Shown piece by piece: positions 1-15,264 of a DNA stretch of 64,000 nt. Position 1 is the first letter of the stretch. The number at the start of each line of letters is the position of its first letter. Below the pieces are notes generated by a model that worked only from the letters and a program-made list of their open reading frames with translations, ran no database searches and was not told where the DNA came from. Source of the DNA: Bondarzewia mesenterica (taxonomy: Eukaryota > Basidiomycota > Agaricomycetes > Russulales > Bondarzewiaceae); contig SGPL01000087.1 of the NCBI GenBank assembly GCA_004802705.1, positions 17,962-81,961 of the forward strand, read 5' to 3'. The position numbers and the translations under genes are program-made.

Positions 1-3000
1 AGGAGAGAAACATCATTACGGTTGAGGACTTAATAGCTTCCACGAAGTTTGCGATGATTGCATCTACCGAGCCGGAAGGAGGGACAACAGCCGAGATAAT
101 GTACAGGACAGCTTGGCTGTGAACCTGCAGATCTGAATCATCACTGAGCTCGGTCATGCGAATGATCTCTGGCCTAAGTAGAAAATCAGATCGGGGTGTA
201 AGCACAGCAACAATTTGAGAGCGTACATCATAGGTGATATGTAAGTGAACATTAAAGGCGCTTGAGGGCCATAGAAAGAAGCCCATATCCATCGAAGCAC
301 TAGATTGAGATATGTGAACAAGTCCAAGCGGCCACATGGGATGGGAACGTACATGTCAGTCCCACCTTATCATACTGGGACTGTGCCACTCTTGGAGGCG
401 GGAAGCGTTCTTGCTTCCACTTAGGCATCTGCTGAATGATGCTCAAAAAGCGAGGCATGTACAAAGCTTCCCTGAGGTTAGTTCGTCAGATAAATCACTG
501 TACGTTAAGTAGGCAGGACAAACCGGATGCGTAACGGATCTTCTGTCGTTTGGCATGCATGCAGAAAGGTCTCAACAGAAGGGTAAGAAGGTCGCCAGCG
601 ACTTGCGATTATGACAAACAGGTTTTGGGCAATTGTGATCCTCATCTGGATGAAGCCATAAGTGACCGCATGAGACAGAGGTTGAAGATTTCCACCTCCG
701 CATAGCCGACATTGCAGTTATCAAGGAACATGTTGAAGTAATTGTCTGCCAGTTGTGGATCTCGAAACCCCACGGTATCCATGTAACATCCAAGAATCGA
801 GAAAGACTTGGTCACTGTTCGGAGATAATTGATATCTCAATGCAGCTAATTAGTAAATAGTACTCACTAGCGAAAGCAGAGTCGCTCTGCAATGCTGACT
901 CAAGAGGAAGAGAGTGAATCCAGGACATGAGTGGAGCACTCCGACGGAGGTCTCGAGTTTCTAAATGCGTCTACAATGGATCATTGTAAGTTCTGCAGCA
1001 AGATGCTCATGGAATAGCTCACATTGACGAAGGCTTCCCAGAAACTGATCGTGTCCGGTTTAATCTGAGCAAATATACGATCGAAACGTGACATTATCCA
1101 ACGCCACAATTGATCAGATAGCTGCTTTGGCCAGTGCTTAGATCCTGTGTAATATTTTAAAAAAGGCGGTCAACTCAGATACTTATAAGTGCTTTGGTGC
1201 TTCAAATGCGAGATTACCTCGTGACAGTCCCATCAGTACCTCCACACCCGCACGTTGTTTGAATCGATCGACTTCCCATAGAAGAGGCTCTATCACACTT
1301 AAAATCTTGTCGAACTCAGCACCCTGAAACATCTTAGCTGAGAAGGAGAAATCATGAGCCTTCTTGCGCTAGCGCAGTGGGAGACTGAATCTAACCAATC
1401 ATCTTGACAAAAACTATGTTGTTCAACCGCACTTCGGGGTTCGAAGCGTTCCTGCTGGACTCTTGACCCCACAGCATCGTCAGATCTGTGAAGTAATTGT
1501 CTTGACGCATGACTGCGCCGATAGCTTGAAGAGCAGGCTGGCATGCAGGATCCCACGAAAAGGGAGCTGCTCCCGGAGGCACGGCTGCATACGCCATCGT
1601 ATACGGCAACCATGTGAGGAATCCAGACCTAAGCTTGTCGATATACAGAGACCTTGCGAAGACGTCAGCGCCGCGCCATAGGAACAAGCATCTGGACCCT
1701 ACTGGACTTCGCTGTCGAAGCGAATAGGTTGTTGTATGAGCTCACGGAACTCGGCATCACTCTTGATTTGGATCTTTCGTTGCAGCGGATTTGTATATTC
1801 GTCTAACCAGAGCTCGTCGTTCGACTTTGAGTAAGTCCGGATCTTCACGAATGCGGACATCTTCGTTATCCCTCTGAAGGAGGTAGTGTTCATCAGGTTA
1901 GTAGGAGCCACGGTAAAAGTAGAGCATACTTCTGAGCGATCGCTCGTAGCGGCGGGTGTGGACTTGTCGTATGTTCCATGAAAAGCCTCGCCAATGCTTC
2001 AAAAGGAGCTGCATCTCGACGTAACAGACCAAAGAGGAAGTTTAACGCAAATTTGGGCATATCTCCACTGAGGAAGAGGAATAAGCAACGTGAGGAGGTT
2101 GAAGGAAAAAGGCGTACGTGAGTGGTCGGCTTCGATGCAGTTTCAACGATTGACGAAACCTGCAGACGAAAAAAATAAGAACTTGCTTGATGTCAAGGCA
2201 AAGGCGATCATGTACAGTCTCTTCATACTTGTGCTCTCTCGCCGCTGCTCTTGCGGGCATCTTGAGAAGCGATTCCTCAAGGACTTTTTTTGTCAATGAG
2301 AGCAGGAGAAAATTCAGAACTGAGGTCATCCAAAGCCTTCTTCACACCAGGAATATCATCGATATAGGCATTGGTCCGAATCGCTTCTTCTGCTAGATGG
2401 GCAACGCAGTCATTCGCGATTGAACTGACCAGTTTCTGAATGGACGGCTGATCGGGAATTGTCATAGTGAGCGGGCAGCTACTTTTCAGGTATTGGGCAG
2501 AGACATGCCTTCTCCTGATGCTGGCAGTCCAACAAAGAGGTGAGGTAGCGTCCGTACAGACCAGGATCTTTACAGTCTGCCAATGATGTCATGTTAGAGG
2601 ATGTTATCCGACGAGCTAGGTTCATAGATGTACAGCGTACCCGCAATGGCATAGGTTGCTGCAAAGACAATTAGTACATGAAGACAAGCGATAGGCAAAA
2701 AATATTCTCACCAATTCCTTTATCCCATAAGACGTACAGAGCACCCTTCATGCGGTCGGGATCCGTCCCCTTCACGAGGGCTCCAAAAAGGGTCCGCAAC
2801 ATAATCCCAGTGGATCGCACGTAATACTGCAAAATATCAGCTTATTATTGAACGAAGATCAATCGCTACAGAAATCATACTCCGCAAACATTTCGAAGAA
2901 CGGATTGCGCATATCTGTAATCCCGTCAGTGTCGCTCCGTAAGATATGAGATTGGGCGACATACCTCCTCACTCTGGTGTACGACGAAAGGGACAGTTCT

Positions 3001-6000
3001 ACCAGATCGCTCAGCAAGAGATCATCAAGGGCAGATCGACGTCGATAAAGAGAGTGCATATAGACACGACCACTGTGATGGACCTGGGCGCGCTTCATGA
3101 GAACAAGACGAGAATTATGCTTCTGCCTGGGCCAAACGCGGTTCAAACTAGGGTACGTGTCAATCAGGGCTTGTGAACGGGATGAGATTGGCACCCACTC
3201 TCTGGCTTGTGTATAGTTCTTATGCAGGGTATCAAAGTCTGCCCTACTCATAGCATAGTCTAAAAGGTAACCATCAATCGCTTTAGTCAAAGACAAAACT
3301 GCGTCAATGTGATCTTCGCCCTCATGTCCTTGTCCCAAAGCCATCGCCGCACGGTGAATGACGTGCCCCACACGTTCACGATGTGCCATTGCTTTCTGAT
3401 GGCGAGGATCTACAGGATCAGTCAAAACGAAGCCAGCTTGGACGTCAAGCGGCGAAACGACGAGAGCCTCGACCTCGGTTCTCTCGTCCAAACCCGAGCG
3501 CACCACTTCCTTTGGACCTTCCTGCCAGAAGGTAGTCAAGCCATTCCAAGCACACCTAACGACATGAAGATAGCTATCACAACGGCCGGCAATAAGCATA
3601 AAAAGGATAGCAACAACGAAAAAAAGAACTTGCCGACAAAAATCATTGCGATCTGCATTGTCCCATGCCCCAGGTCCCTCGAGTAGGACCTCTACTTTGT
3701 CCAACGCAGGAGCGACGATGGAATCCAGGATTTCGAGCACGAATGCTATTTCATCCGAAGACGGAACTACCCGGACGTCAATGGTTACTGGTGGAAGTTC
3801 TGCGACGCGACATACCATGCCATTCAACCTTGACGTCTTCGGCTTTGTACATCTTACCCCAGTGGATATTGTGATCTTTGTTGAACTCTGGATGCACATG
3901 GTCCAGCCGCACACCCACAGTTGAGGAGCGTAGCACGTACCTGGATCATACCATTCATCATCATTGACAAACCTGCTATTGAGAGGATATGTCCCCGAGA
4001 GGGTAGCCATGATTCTAGCGAGGAGACGTCCAGTCCCACCCCATCCTCTCTCGCTGAAGGTCTTGTCAACCAATAACGATAGAAGATCTAAAATTTGAGC
4101 TTTGTGTTTCAGAAGCTGTACACATGAAAGCGTTATTATTGCATGAGACATTTAGTCACGTCACTTACAGATACTCCATCATAGCCAAAGCACCCGCGGA
4201 GGATTGACATGTCTGGCATATGGAAGTAATCCTTGAGAACACTTCAAAAGAAAGTGGCATAGACACTCACTCCAGTGAAGGGTAGTATCGGATGGAACAG
4301 GTACATTGCTTGACGTAGTACGAACGCTCGAAGCACCATGCTTGAGCTCCTCCCTAATCTGCATTGAACAGAAAGGCAGGAACTTGTCGATAGTCTGGGC
4401 GGGCTTTGCCCTAGCGAGACTGGATATCAATTGACCGAATGCTCTGACAGCATTAGATTTTGCATTTGTAGTGGCATAGTCGTACACGAGCTTAAGGACG
4501 AGGTCGAAGAGTGAGTCGGAAAGATGTAAGCAGATTACATCCAGAGTACTCTTCAGCGACTTTAAGACGTTTTCCTCCTGCTTGCCGCCGGTCATATTCT
4601 TTTTGCCGCCTTCCTCGGGTAGGTTTTCGTACAAAGCAAAGACGCGTCGGAAAAAAGAAGTGACCCAATCTTTTATAACGTGGCACAGATGAGTTACTGA
4701 TACTTAGAACCACAGAAGCCGTCATACGCACCGGCGAAGGAGGCAGTATTCTCTCTGACAAGAATCCGTTCCTCTTCCTTGCTCAAGACGGAAATTACTT
4801 CATTGTCAGTGCCATCGGGTAAATGGACATCTTGACCAACGTCCATCCTGTCCTCCGATGGTGCATCGCTTGATAAAGACAAGCCTGATTGGGTCATTGA
4901 CAGATCCCCAATCTTGATGTGTTGCACAACTGAGACGATGAACATGGTCGTGCAAACCGTCTTGATAGGATCGTTCTATAAAAGGGTGTAATTGAAAGAA
5001 TCGGCTGAAAATGTTGAATGCGACTCACAAGATCGATACCAGGGATGCACAGTTCCAGAAGAGGTACGATATGCTTCTGACCACCGACCCAGACCTTTTC
5101 TGAGACAAGAGGCAGAGCTATGCCAGAGAGCATGCTCAAGACAGCGGTCGTCCTATGCGTCTCATTCACTATCTCTAAGCCACCATAAGCGCGCTCCAAC
5201 AGCTCGGGCATCACGAGTCCAGGCTCAAGCATGGCTAAGAAGCGTAAGGAGCTCTGAGCATGACTCATGGACAGTGGGTCCTTGGAGAACATAGCTAGCA
5301 AGGCAGGGCTGCGAAGTGTCATTACGAAAGCACGACGAATAGCCGGGGAGAGTCGATGGGTCTGTGGAAAGCACGACGATCTAAGCAAGAAAGAAGTTGT
5401 TGATTGCTCGCTGCACGTACCACTGGTGTCTTACAAGCTGGTTGCTCTTCTTCTGCCCAACGTTTCGAGAATTCGTATGTTAGGCGCGAAAGAAAACTGG
5501 TAAGCTGTAAAGCAGTATGGTCAAAGATGTGGGCAGACGAGATAGCACAGTCGTAACATATAATTGCGTACACTCATCGTCCACAGGCCCGAATTGGATG
5601 GATGGAAGAATGACTCTGTGCTAATGATCAGCTTATCCAACGAGTCCAACGCTTTGGAACCTGCAAGATAACCTGGATGTTGTGTTGAGGAATTGCCCGC
5701 AGATCTTGGACATGTAGCATCTCGCACGGGTCCATCAACTGCCATGGAATAGACTAACATCTTTGCCAGATAACCTGAATTATTGAGAAAATCTGTTACC
5801 TTCTATCATCAGTACTTTCACAAACAAAGCTTACCAAACCGGTTCGTCGATTTCTTGACTCTCACCACGACGGCCTCGCTTGCGCTATCGGCATACGCCC
5901 CTGTCGTACTGGCTCCCTATAACTGAGTTTAGCAAATTGAAGCAATAACGACAAGTTTGTCGCTATAACTTACTCCACTGCCGCCAACGGGAACATCTAA

Positions 6001-7166
6001 TAACATGATGATCAACAAAAGATGGTACATAAAAACGGAAACATACTCATGGATCCTAAAGCTTTTCCAACAAGTGCAGTCCACTCTTTGCTGGTCCAGA
6101 TGCCCACGTCCTTCCACTTTGCACCGCCATCTGGTCCGGCGTCACCAGCTGTGCCAGCAACATGCTCTTCTGACAGTTCTCCCACTAGTTCGATCAATCT
6201 ATCATCGATGATACTTGAGTTGAAAGCCTCCCATAACTTGAAAAGGGTAGGCAGATAGAGGTGGGTGTGCGTGGGAGGTACGAATGACACAACAACTGGT
6301 ATGATAGCCAAGTAGGTCTAAAGTGATATTAGTTGAAGTGTAGAATCGCTGCTTCAGGGGAGAAAGACATACATCCTGTGTTATGAGAGGAATGAGGGTC
6401 GAGAGCATCTCAGGTATGTCTTCAGCTGAGAAGTATCGGTTGCTCTTTGAAGCCAGAAACAGTAGAACATTTACGATGTTACGCCTGTCCAATGTCAGTT
6501 GAGTCAAATGGCTATGGCTCGTTGCGGTGAAAATGCCCTACGAAGAGTTGTACAATTTCGCGTCTGTCCAGAGCTCCTTCTGAAGCACTCGCCACAACGG
6601 CTTCCAAGGAAGTTGGAGATCTGTGGCTTCAAGCTTACGCCTGGCATCTGGTCTGTCGACAAGGAGCCTGGTAAACATATCGACCCAATTATGGAGGACA
6701 CGCGGTTCAATGCCAGGTAGAAGGCAAAGCTCATAGCACAGTCTGACTAGTTTGGCACGAATGGGTTTGGAGATAGGATAACGCATGAGCAGCCAGCTAA
6801 TAAGGAGACGGTAGGTTTTCAGCTAGGACGGTGCAGGAAATACTCAGCGCACCATTGCAATGCTCCGTTATAAGTAGCGAGGACAAGCCAGTTTTTTGAC
6901 TCAATACACACGGCAAGCTTGCCTACAATGAATTCAAGCTTCTCCTGCATTTCCTCGGGGGTCTCGCATTGGTAGGGCACGGAAGACAGGTAGGTCAGTA
7001 AGGATGCGCGCTGCCTTTCCATGGCCACTTCATTAGGTGACATGAAGCCCGCCTCAACAGGAGTGTCCGGGGTGGACAGTGTATCGTCGTCCATAATAGC
7101 GTCCACGCTGAACCCGGAAGACTGAAGTCCGAGGAGAGATTGTACGTCGAGCAGTAATGCTTCCAT
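1..7166 (-). CDS. BLM10: Proteasome activator BLM10/PA200 (C-terminus beyond window)
   Basis: This is a HEAT-repeat giant that caps the 20S core proteasome and opens its gate, acting mainly in the nucleus. The gene is cut into many short exons. Early exons (6.5-6.8 kb) carry LPWKPLWRVLQKELW, the hallmark N-terminal segment of the family. Middle exons (4.9-5.4 kb) carry the conserved stretch around SPALLAMFSKDPLS, HRTTAVLSMLSGIALPL and LELCIPGID. Start chosen at the ATG giving MEALLLDVQSLLG; the frame reads further upstream but has no ATG there. About 7 kb with small introns fits the usual 1,900-2,100 residues. The left edge still lies in the repeat region (around LSDDSDLQVHSQAVLY), so the last conserved domain and the HbYX tail that docks on the proteasome are outside the window. 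Individual exon borders are not all resolved. Family assignment is firm. Confidence 0.9.
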
Positions 7167-7518
7167 GAGTGGAGTGGCTGTTAAAAACAAGTGCTATGAT
7201 GAACAGGAAAAAGGGGCGGACCACGAAGCACCAAGCTAATTATACGCTCAAATGCGATGACGTGAGTCCTTTGGTGACGCGTCCCTATTTGAAGTTGTCT
7301 TCACGCAGGAGACGCTCGAGTGAAAGATGGGAATCCCAGAGACGCGTAACTCATGCATCAGCCGCGTCGTGCCGCCACACGTGGCCTGGCGCGTGAGATG
7401 CGTGTCTCTGGCAGTCGCCGTGCCCAGCCGCCGCGCCTCGATTCCCGACGGCGACAACGGTTTGTACCAAGTAACGCGTTGGTAACGCGTTTACCGTGCT
7501 AGTACTCTGACGGACAGC
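7167..7518. promoter_or_regulatory. Divergent intergenic region BLM10 / AIM18-like
   Basis: About 350 bp between two divergently oriented starts. It must hold both promoters. I see no clear TATA box. The sequence is GC-rich with the word acgcgt repeated around 7,470-7,490 (taacgcgttggtaacgcg), an MluI-cell-cycle-box-like motif. Its function here is inference only. Confidence 0.4.
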
Positions 7519-8585
7519 ATGCTACAGCTATTGCGCTCACTGGCCTCCAGGCTGGCCGTTTCTTCCACCGTTCGTCACAGGGCAAATCCTCACTACGCTC
7601 ATGCCAGAGCGGCGGCGCCCGCTACGTCTCCAGTTCTTCAGCTGAAACCGCTGCTATGGGGTGCTCTTTTCTCATTACCGGCTGTGATGGCCATGCAGTC
7701 AACGATTCACTTGGATGCAGAAGTCTCTCAGACAGATGAAGACATGACTGGTCCGTTTGAGCCCTTTGACGTTTGTATGTGCTACGCCGCTCATTGAGGT
7801 ATTGCCTGTAAAAGTTGACCCGGAAACATCCATTGCATTCCCGAACACCCTAAGGATACCTTCAAAGGTCCCCATTCCTGTGTTTACTCTGATCGGTGTA
7901 GGCGTTCGCACAGTTTCGTTTTTGAGAATTAAGGTCTACTCCGTCGGGTTCTATGCCGACCTTTCCAATCCCAACCTGAAAGTGAGTGTCTACACCCTTG
8001 ATCGAGTTTGTTGTTACAGCTGTCTAAAAATGCCTCCAAAGATTCCAAAATCAGCTACTGCAGATGAAAAGATTGAGCATATTGTGCGAAACACGGCGTG
8101 CGTTTTGCGCATTAGTGAGTGAGATCTTTCTACACACGACTCTTGTAGTGACGCACGTTCTACCAGTTCCCACGCGCAACACGTCGTACACACATCTCCG
8201 GGATGCCTTTGTCCGGTCACTTCAAGCTCGTCAACAATTGGCAAGGCAGCGGGGCACGCTATCTCCTGAGGAGCAGCTTGGCATACAATCACCGATCGGA
8301 AAGCTGAAGACAATCTTCCCCAACGCACCTTTGGCCAAACACTCACCTTTGGACATCCTTCTTGCACCTCCTGATCTGACAGGGCCTCGTACACTCATTG
8401 TACGTGATCTTGGAGCCATTCAAAATGACTGGGTGGCTCGTGAATTCGTGTTGGCGTACTTTGAGGGAGGGGGGAATAGCCCTGCTGTGCGTGAATTGTT
8501 CAGCCCACGTTTAGGTCATGCTGACGTCCCCTTTTAGTTGAAGAAGTCAGTAATAGAGAAGCTGGTAGCCTTTGGGAAAGAGTAG
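7519..8585 (+). CDS. AIM18: AIM18/AIM46-type mitochondrial chalcone-isomerase-like protein
   Basis: Predicted 287-residue protein of the fungal chalcone isomerase-fold family, found in the mitochondrial inner membrane/intermembrane space. The family has no proven chalcone isomerase activity; some members bind heme or fatty acids. The N-terminus is Arg/Ala/Ser-rich (a likely presequence), followed by a hydrophobic stretch LLWGALFSLPAVMAM. The CHI domain begins at DPETSIAFPNTLRIPS and contains GVGVRTVSFLRIKVYSVGFYA, EHIVRNTACVLRI and TSYTHLRDAFVRSL. My exons are 7519-7774, 7815-7981, 8042-8114, 8167-8486 and 8538-8585 (total 864 nt, in frame). The first two introns are 40 and 60 nt; simpler donor/acceptor choices there break the frame. 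Homology is clear; choice between the AIM18 and AIM46 paralogue names is arbitrary. Confidence 0.82.
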
Positions 8586-8818
8586 ACTATATGTACATCC
8601 CAATGGAACGAATCATTGACAGCATCTTACCTTGGCCACTTGAGCATGTGCATAAACCCCGGTTTTACGTTGCCTCGGCCGTCATTCAACAAAGCTTGAA
8701 GACACAATGATGCGCCACCTATCGCCACTTCGGCTGAACTCTGGCAAAAGACACAATTTGCACAAGATACATACGTGTTACAATTGGGTAGTTGCGTTTT
8801 GTCCGCCAGTTGACCTGA

Positions 8819-8825
8819 TATAAAG
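8819..8825 (+). promoter_or_regulatory. TATA box of the histone H3 variant gene
   Basis: The heptamer TATAAAG lies 84 bp upstream of the H3-variant ATG, in a pyrimidine-rich context (ctttctctcgaccattcc follows). The position is typical for a fungal core promoter with a leader of about 50 nt. Confidence 0.5.
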
Positions 8826-8908
8826 ACTGAGCGAATTCTCAGACTTTCTCTCGACCATTCCAGCAGGTCGCATCGATAAAACTAAATTCGTCTATCCCAA
8901 GTTCCGTC

Positions 8909-9532
8909 ATGGCTCGTACCAAACAAACTGCCCGCAAATCTACCGGCGGTACGTCCTCTGCCTCTATGCTGCGGGCACTATTTGACGCCCGATCCCCCAG
9001 GTAAGGCCCCACGTCAGCAAATTCTCTCCAGGACCTCTAGGAAAAATGCCAGTCAAGCTACGACTGTTAATGGCAAGGTGCTCTACATTTCGCTATACAT
9101 CACCATCTAACATAATGACCGCGTGTTTCCTCTGCAGACTGCCATCGCAGGCGTAAAGAAGCCTCATCGGTCCCGCCCTGGAACTGTGGCTTTGCGTGAA
9201 ATCAGACGTTATCAAAAAACTACGGATCTTCTCATTCGAAAATTACCCTTCCAACGCCTCGTCCGTGAGATTGCACAGGATTTCAAGGTCTGCATTTTTC
9301 TCGTCACCCTCTTCCTCAGACAACTTGACACTAATGGTATTCTCCATGGTAGTCGGACTTGAGATTCAAATCCTCCGCCGTTATGGCACTTCAGGAGGCC
9401 GCTGAGGCTTACCTTGTCTCACTATTTGAGGACACAAACTTAGTTGCGATCCACGCAAAACGTGTGACGATTCAACCCAAAGACATGGCCTTAGCACGTC
9501 GGTTGAGGGCGGATGTTCGCATCAATTGGTAG
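8909..9532 (+). CDS. Divergent histone H3 variant (candidate CENP-A/cenH3 or tail variant)
   Basis: Nucleosomal H3-family protein, 148 residues against 135 mature for canonical H3. Exons 8909-8948, 9001-9077, 9138-9287 and 9353-9532 sum to 447 nt in frame. Residues 1-18 are canonical ([17 protein letters not shown]). The rest of the tail is unlike H3: [11 protein letters not shown] replaces KQLATKAARKS, and about nine extra residues precede GVKKPHR. The fold domain is intact: [42 protein letters not shown]. Changes in the core include [18 protein letters not shown], Val for Cys in NLVAIH, and [11 protein letters not shown]. The C-terminus is ADVRINW instead of GERA/GERS. Some of these ([13 protein letters not shown], a methionine in KDM.LARR) recall CENP-A, but loop 1 has no insertion. 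H3-family assignment is certain; variant class is inference. Confidence 0.93.
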
Positions 9533-9709
9533 AGATGCTTCTGTACCCTCATTGTATTGCCAATCTATCTTATCACCAGGTCTGCCACGGTAGCCATTGA
9601 CAATATCAGTTTGAGATCCATTCAGTGCACGCTCGACTTCATCAGGATTGAATTTGGTCGGCATTTGCCGGTCAGACTCAGTCACATGTCGTCACCTGGC
9701 AATTGCTGA

Positions 9710-11127
9710 ATGCATGTCAAGATCCATGTTCGCAGAAAACGGCAGACATGAAGGCTGACAGATTACGACGCTTGGCCTTGGAGGCCCACACCGTTCTATC
9801 ATTGCTCGTGCACCACGACGAGCGACCGTGTCTTCTATTGCGATTTTCAACTCATCAAGAACCTACGCGACACATCGTGATCATGACCCTTCCTCACTGC
9901 TCTCTCGGGCACTTGACCAGAAGCAACGAGCCGCTGGTAAACGCGATTCCGTCGGTCCATTCCAGCTTGGTTTAGCGCAGCCTAGGTTTGGCGAAGAAAA
10001 GGTGAAGAAGTGGTCTGAATTGAGCACGGGAGGAAAAGGTGCGTTCGACTTCAGTGTCTCGTGCTATGAGGACATGAGTGAAGATATTGACCTGACGGAT
10101 TTCTTATGGTGGCGGACAGTATTGCGGTCGACTGCTCGAACAACAAATTTCACTGTGATTCTATTTGGGGCAGGGTTAACGGCCGTCTTGGTCTATGCGT
10201 TGACCTCAGAGTTGTTCTCGAGAAACTCTCCAACTGTTCTCTATAATGAAGCGTGCGAGCGCATAAAAGCCTCTCCTAGGGTATGCACAATGCATTTTAC
10301 ACTGGGCTTGCGCAGAAATTGATCTCATGCGCAGATCACGAGATACTTTCAAGGTCCATTGACCTTCCACAACAATCCACCATCCGTTGTTCGCCCACGG
10401 CACCGCAATCGGCACGTCTCGTCCCAAATTGCAGTCGACTCCTCTGGCCGAGAGCACATGTTCCTCAACTTCTATGTGCAATCCAGGCCACCGAGCGAAC
10501 CAACCGAATCCTATCTTGACAGCGCTATGCTATGGGTAAAGGACATAACTGCCGAGCTCAGTGACCTCACATGGGATGGTGCCGTAGCCATGTCAAAGCA
10601 TTATGCATCTCAGACAGCAGCATCAGCCAAGGAACTATTCAGGTATTTGACGGGTGATCCTGTGCCGCCCAGACCGATTACTGCAGACGCGATGATGGGG
10701 TCAGGGAAAATGGAAAAAGATACACAGAAACAGGAGGAGGACAAGGGCATGTGGGAAGGTATAGCCGGATTATTTGGATCATTGAAGAGGCAAAACCGGG
10801 TCACTGTGGAAGAAAGGCAAGTGGATTCTGCGAATGGAAATGTCTGGCAGGAGGGAGAAGTGCATGCGGAGTTGATCAGAGTACGTTTCCCTCTTTCTCA
10901 CCATCGATGCTAATGCTGAATGCGTTCGAATTTGCAGGATGATTCTGGCTACTTCAGTTTCCGCTTTATTTTGATAGACATTCCAAGTAAGCCCTGCTTA
11001 ATTTTAAATAGTTAAGATGCTCACCATCCCTTTAGATTCCAATAGCCGGAATCCTGTGCGAGTATTTGTAGAACGTTCGGCGGGTGTGCGGGAGAATGAG
11101 CCCGTCATGCGGTGGGACGCGCAATGA
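9710..11127 (+). CDS. TIM21: Mitochondrial inner membrane translocase subunit TIM21
   Basis: Accessory subunit of the TIM23 presequence translocase; it links the TOM complex to TIM23 and respiratory-chain complexes. The N-terminal part is rich in Arg, Ser and Ala (presequence-like, ARAPRRATVSSIAIF). Then comes the single membrane span TVILFGAGLTAVLVYALTSELF and the conserved domain: SPTVLYNEACERIKASPR, then RYFQGPLTFHN, the HVSSQIAV strand, a Trp/Gly-rich insertion, and HAELIR..DDSGYFSFRFILIDIP. Downstream exons are 10335-10880, 10938-10986 and 11036-11127. The start is unsure: the body frame closes at a stop just upstream of 9762 and has no ATG before the membrane segment. I therefore propose a two-codon first exon (9710-9715) spliced over a 46-nt intron, giving 403 residues. 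The insertion makes it longer than the yeast protein. Confidence 0.82.
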
Positions 11128-11348
11128 TGTCTTGTGCTCTACACGTCCATATCCTCCTGCGACCCTGTGGGTTGGCATCTCCATGCCGGCCAAGCGGAGG
11201 TGTCAGGCCGCAGGGCTGGTTGTCGTTGTTGAACTTAGTTCGCATTCTACCTATCCACTCTGATCAAGGATGATTTAATCGATGTATATTATGCTGTACA
11301 AAAGAAAACATCCAGATCACACAAACGAGCATTGCTAGCTTCAATAAA

Positions 11349-11925
11349 TTATTCGCCAAACAGCTTCTGCACACGCTTTAGCACCGAGTCTTTCGACGGA
11401 TCTGGAAGGTATACGTGAGGGCAATTGTGTGGAACGGGAAGAGCCAGCTTACCATAAGGGTGATCCTTTGAGGGTATCTCGAGTAGAGAAGGAAAGGCCT
11501 GTTGGTACTTGTCGACTGTCGGACGGATCTTCTCTGCGACCTGTTACGTGTGGGCATCGGCCATCGTGCATAGTTCAGGTAAGTGGGAACTAACATGTTG
11601 GTTTATGAGAAGAATGGCGACGTCCTTGCGTTCAGTGAACTCTTGGAATGCGGACTCAATGGTGGAGACCTGGGTCTCTTTTGTGATTGATGAGAATATC
11701 TCTGGAACATGACCATTGTAAGGATTGAGATAGCGGGAGCTCACTGGAGTCAACGATGAGAAGTTCTTTTTCTGGTGTTGGCTCACATGGCCAATGCCGG
11801 CAAGTAAAAGGCCGGTGACCGTGTCCTGTAAATCTATGAGTCCAAACCCACAGAGAATGAATATGACATACTTCATCTCCAATGACTGCCAGAAGATTAC
11901 GGTCCTTAAAAGATGTCGATGCCAT
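11349..11925 (-). CDS. VMA7: V-type proton ATPase subunit F
   Basis: Subunit F of the peripheral V1 sector, part of the central rotor of the vacuolar/endosomal proton pump. Conserved blocks in order: [32 protein letters not shown], the [22 protein letters not shown] block, and the C-terminal helix [29 protein letters not shown]. It ends with [17 protein letters not shown]. Exons run 11925-11872, 11825-11595, 11540-11453 and 11401-11349. A 45-nt in-frame stretch inside the second exon (encoding [15 protein letters not shown]) begins with gtgag and ends cagag. It is probably an intron, which would give 126 rather than 141 residues, closer to the usual 118-122. Its 3' end converges on TIM21; its start is only 154 bp from the divergent ECD start. 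Confidence 0.92.
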
Positions 11926-12079
11926 AGTCACTGCTATAGCCCAAAAAGGAAGGAGGTGCGATCGCTCAGTCTGTTTACCGTTGTTGTCCAAAGGCTTCGT
12001 TCAATGACGCAATGTGAACTTTATAAGCAACTTGAAGTATCCCCGAAGTATCCCCCTGTATCACCTCTGCAAACTCGAC
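11926..12079. promoter_or_regulatory. Compact bidirectional promoter VMA7 / ECD
   Basis: Only 154 bp separate the two divergent start codons, so the two genes must share regulatory DNA. No canonical TATA box is evident. Confidence 0.4.
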
Positions 12080-15151
<3,072 letters not shown>

Positions 15152-15264
15152 GGTGATGCAGCTGCGATGTTCATTTAGGTCAAATAACAACATACATGGG
15201 TATCTAGTTGTTCCTATGGCTTGCTACATTGTCCGAATTCCTGTAAAAACCCCACGTATGTGCT

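Noticed and set aside
9491..9685. Minus-strand 64-codon frame (MTESDRQMPTKFNPDEV)
   Set aside because: It overlaps the end of the H3 exon antisense and extends only into the spacer; no family, no promoter, better explained as a shadow.
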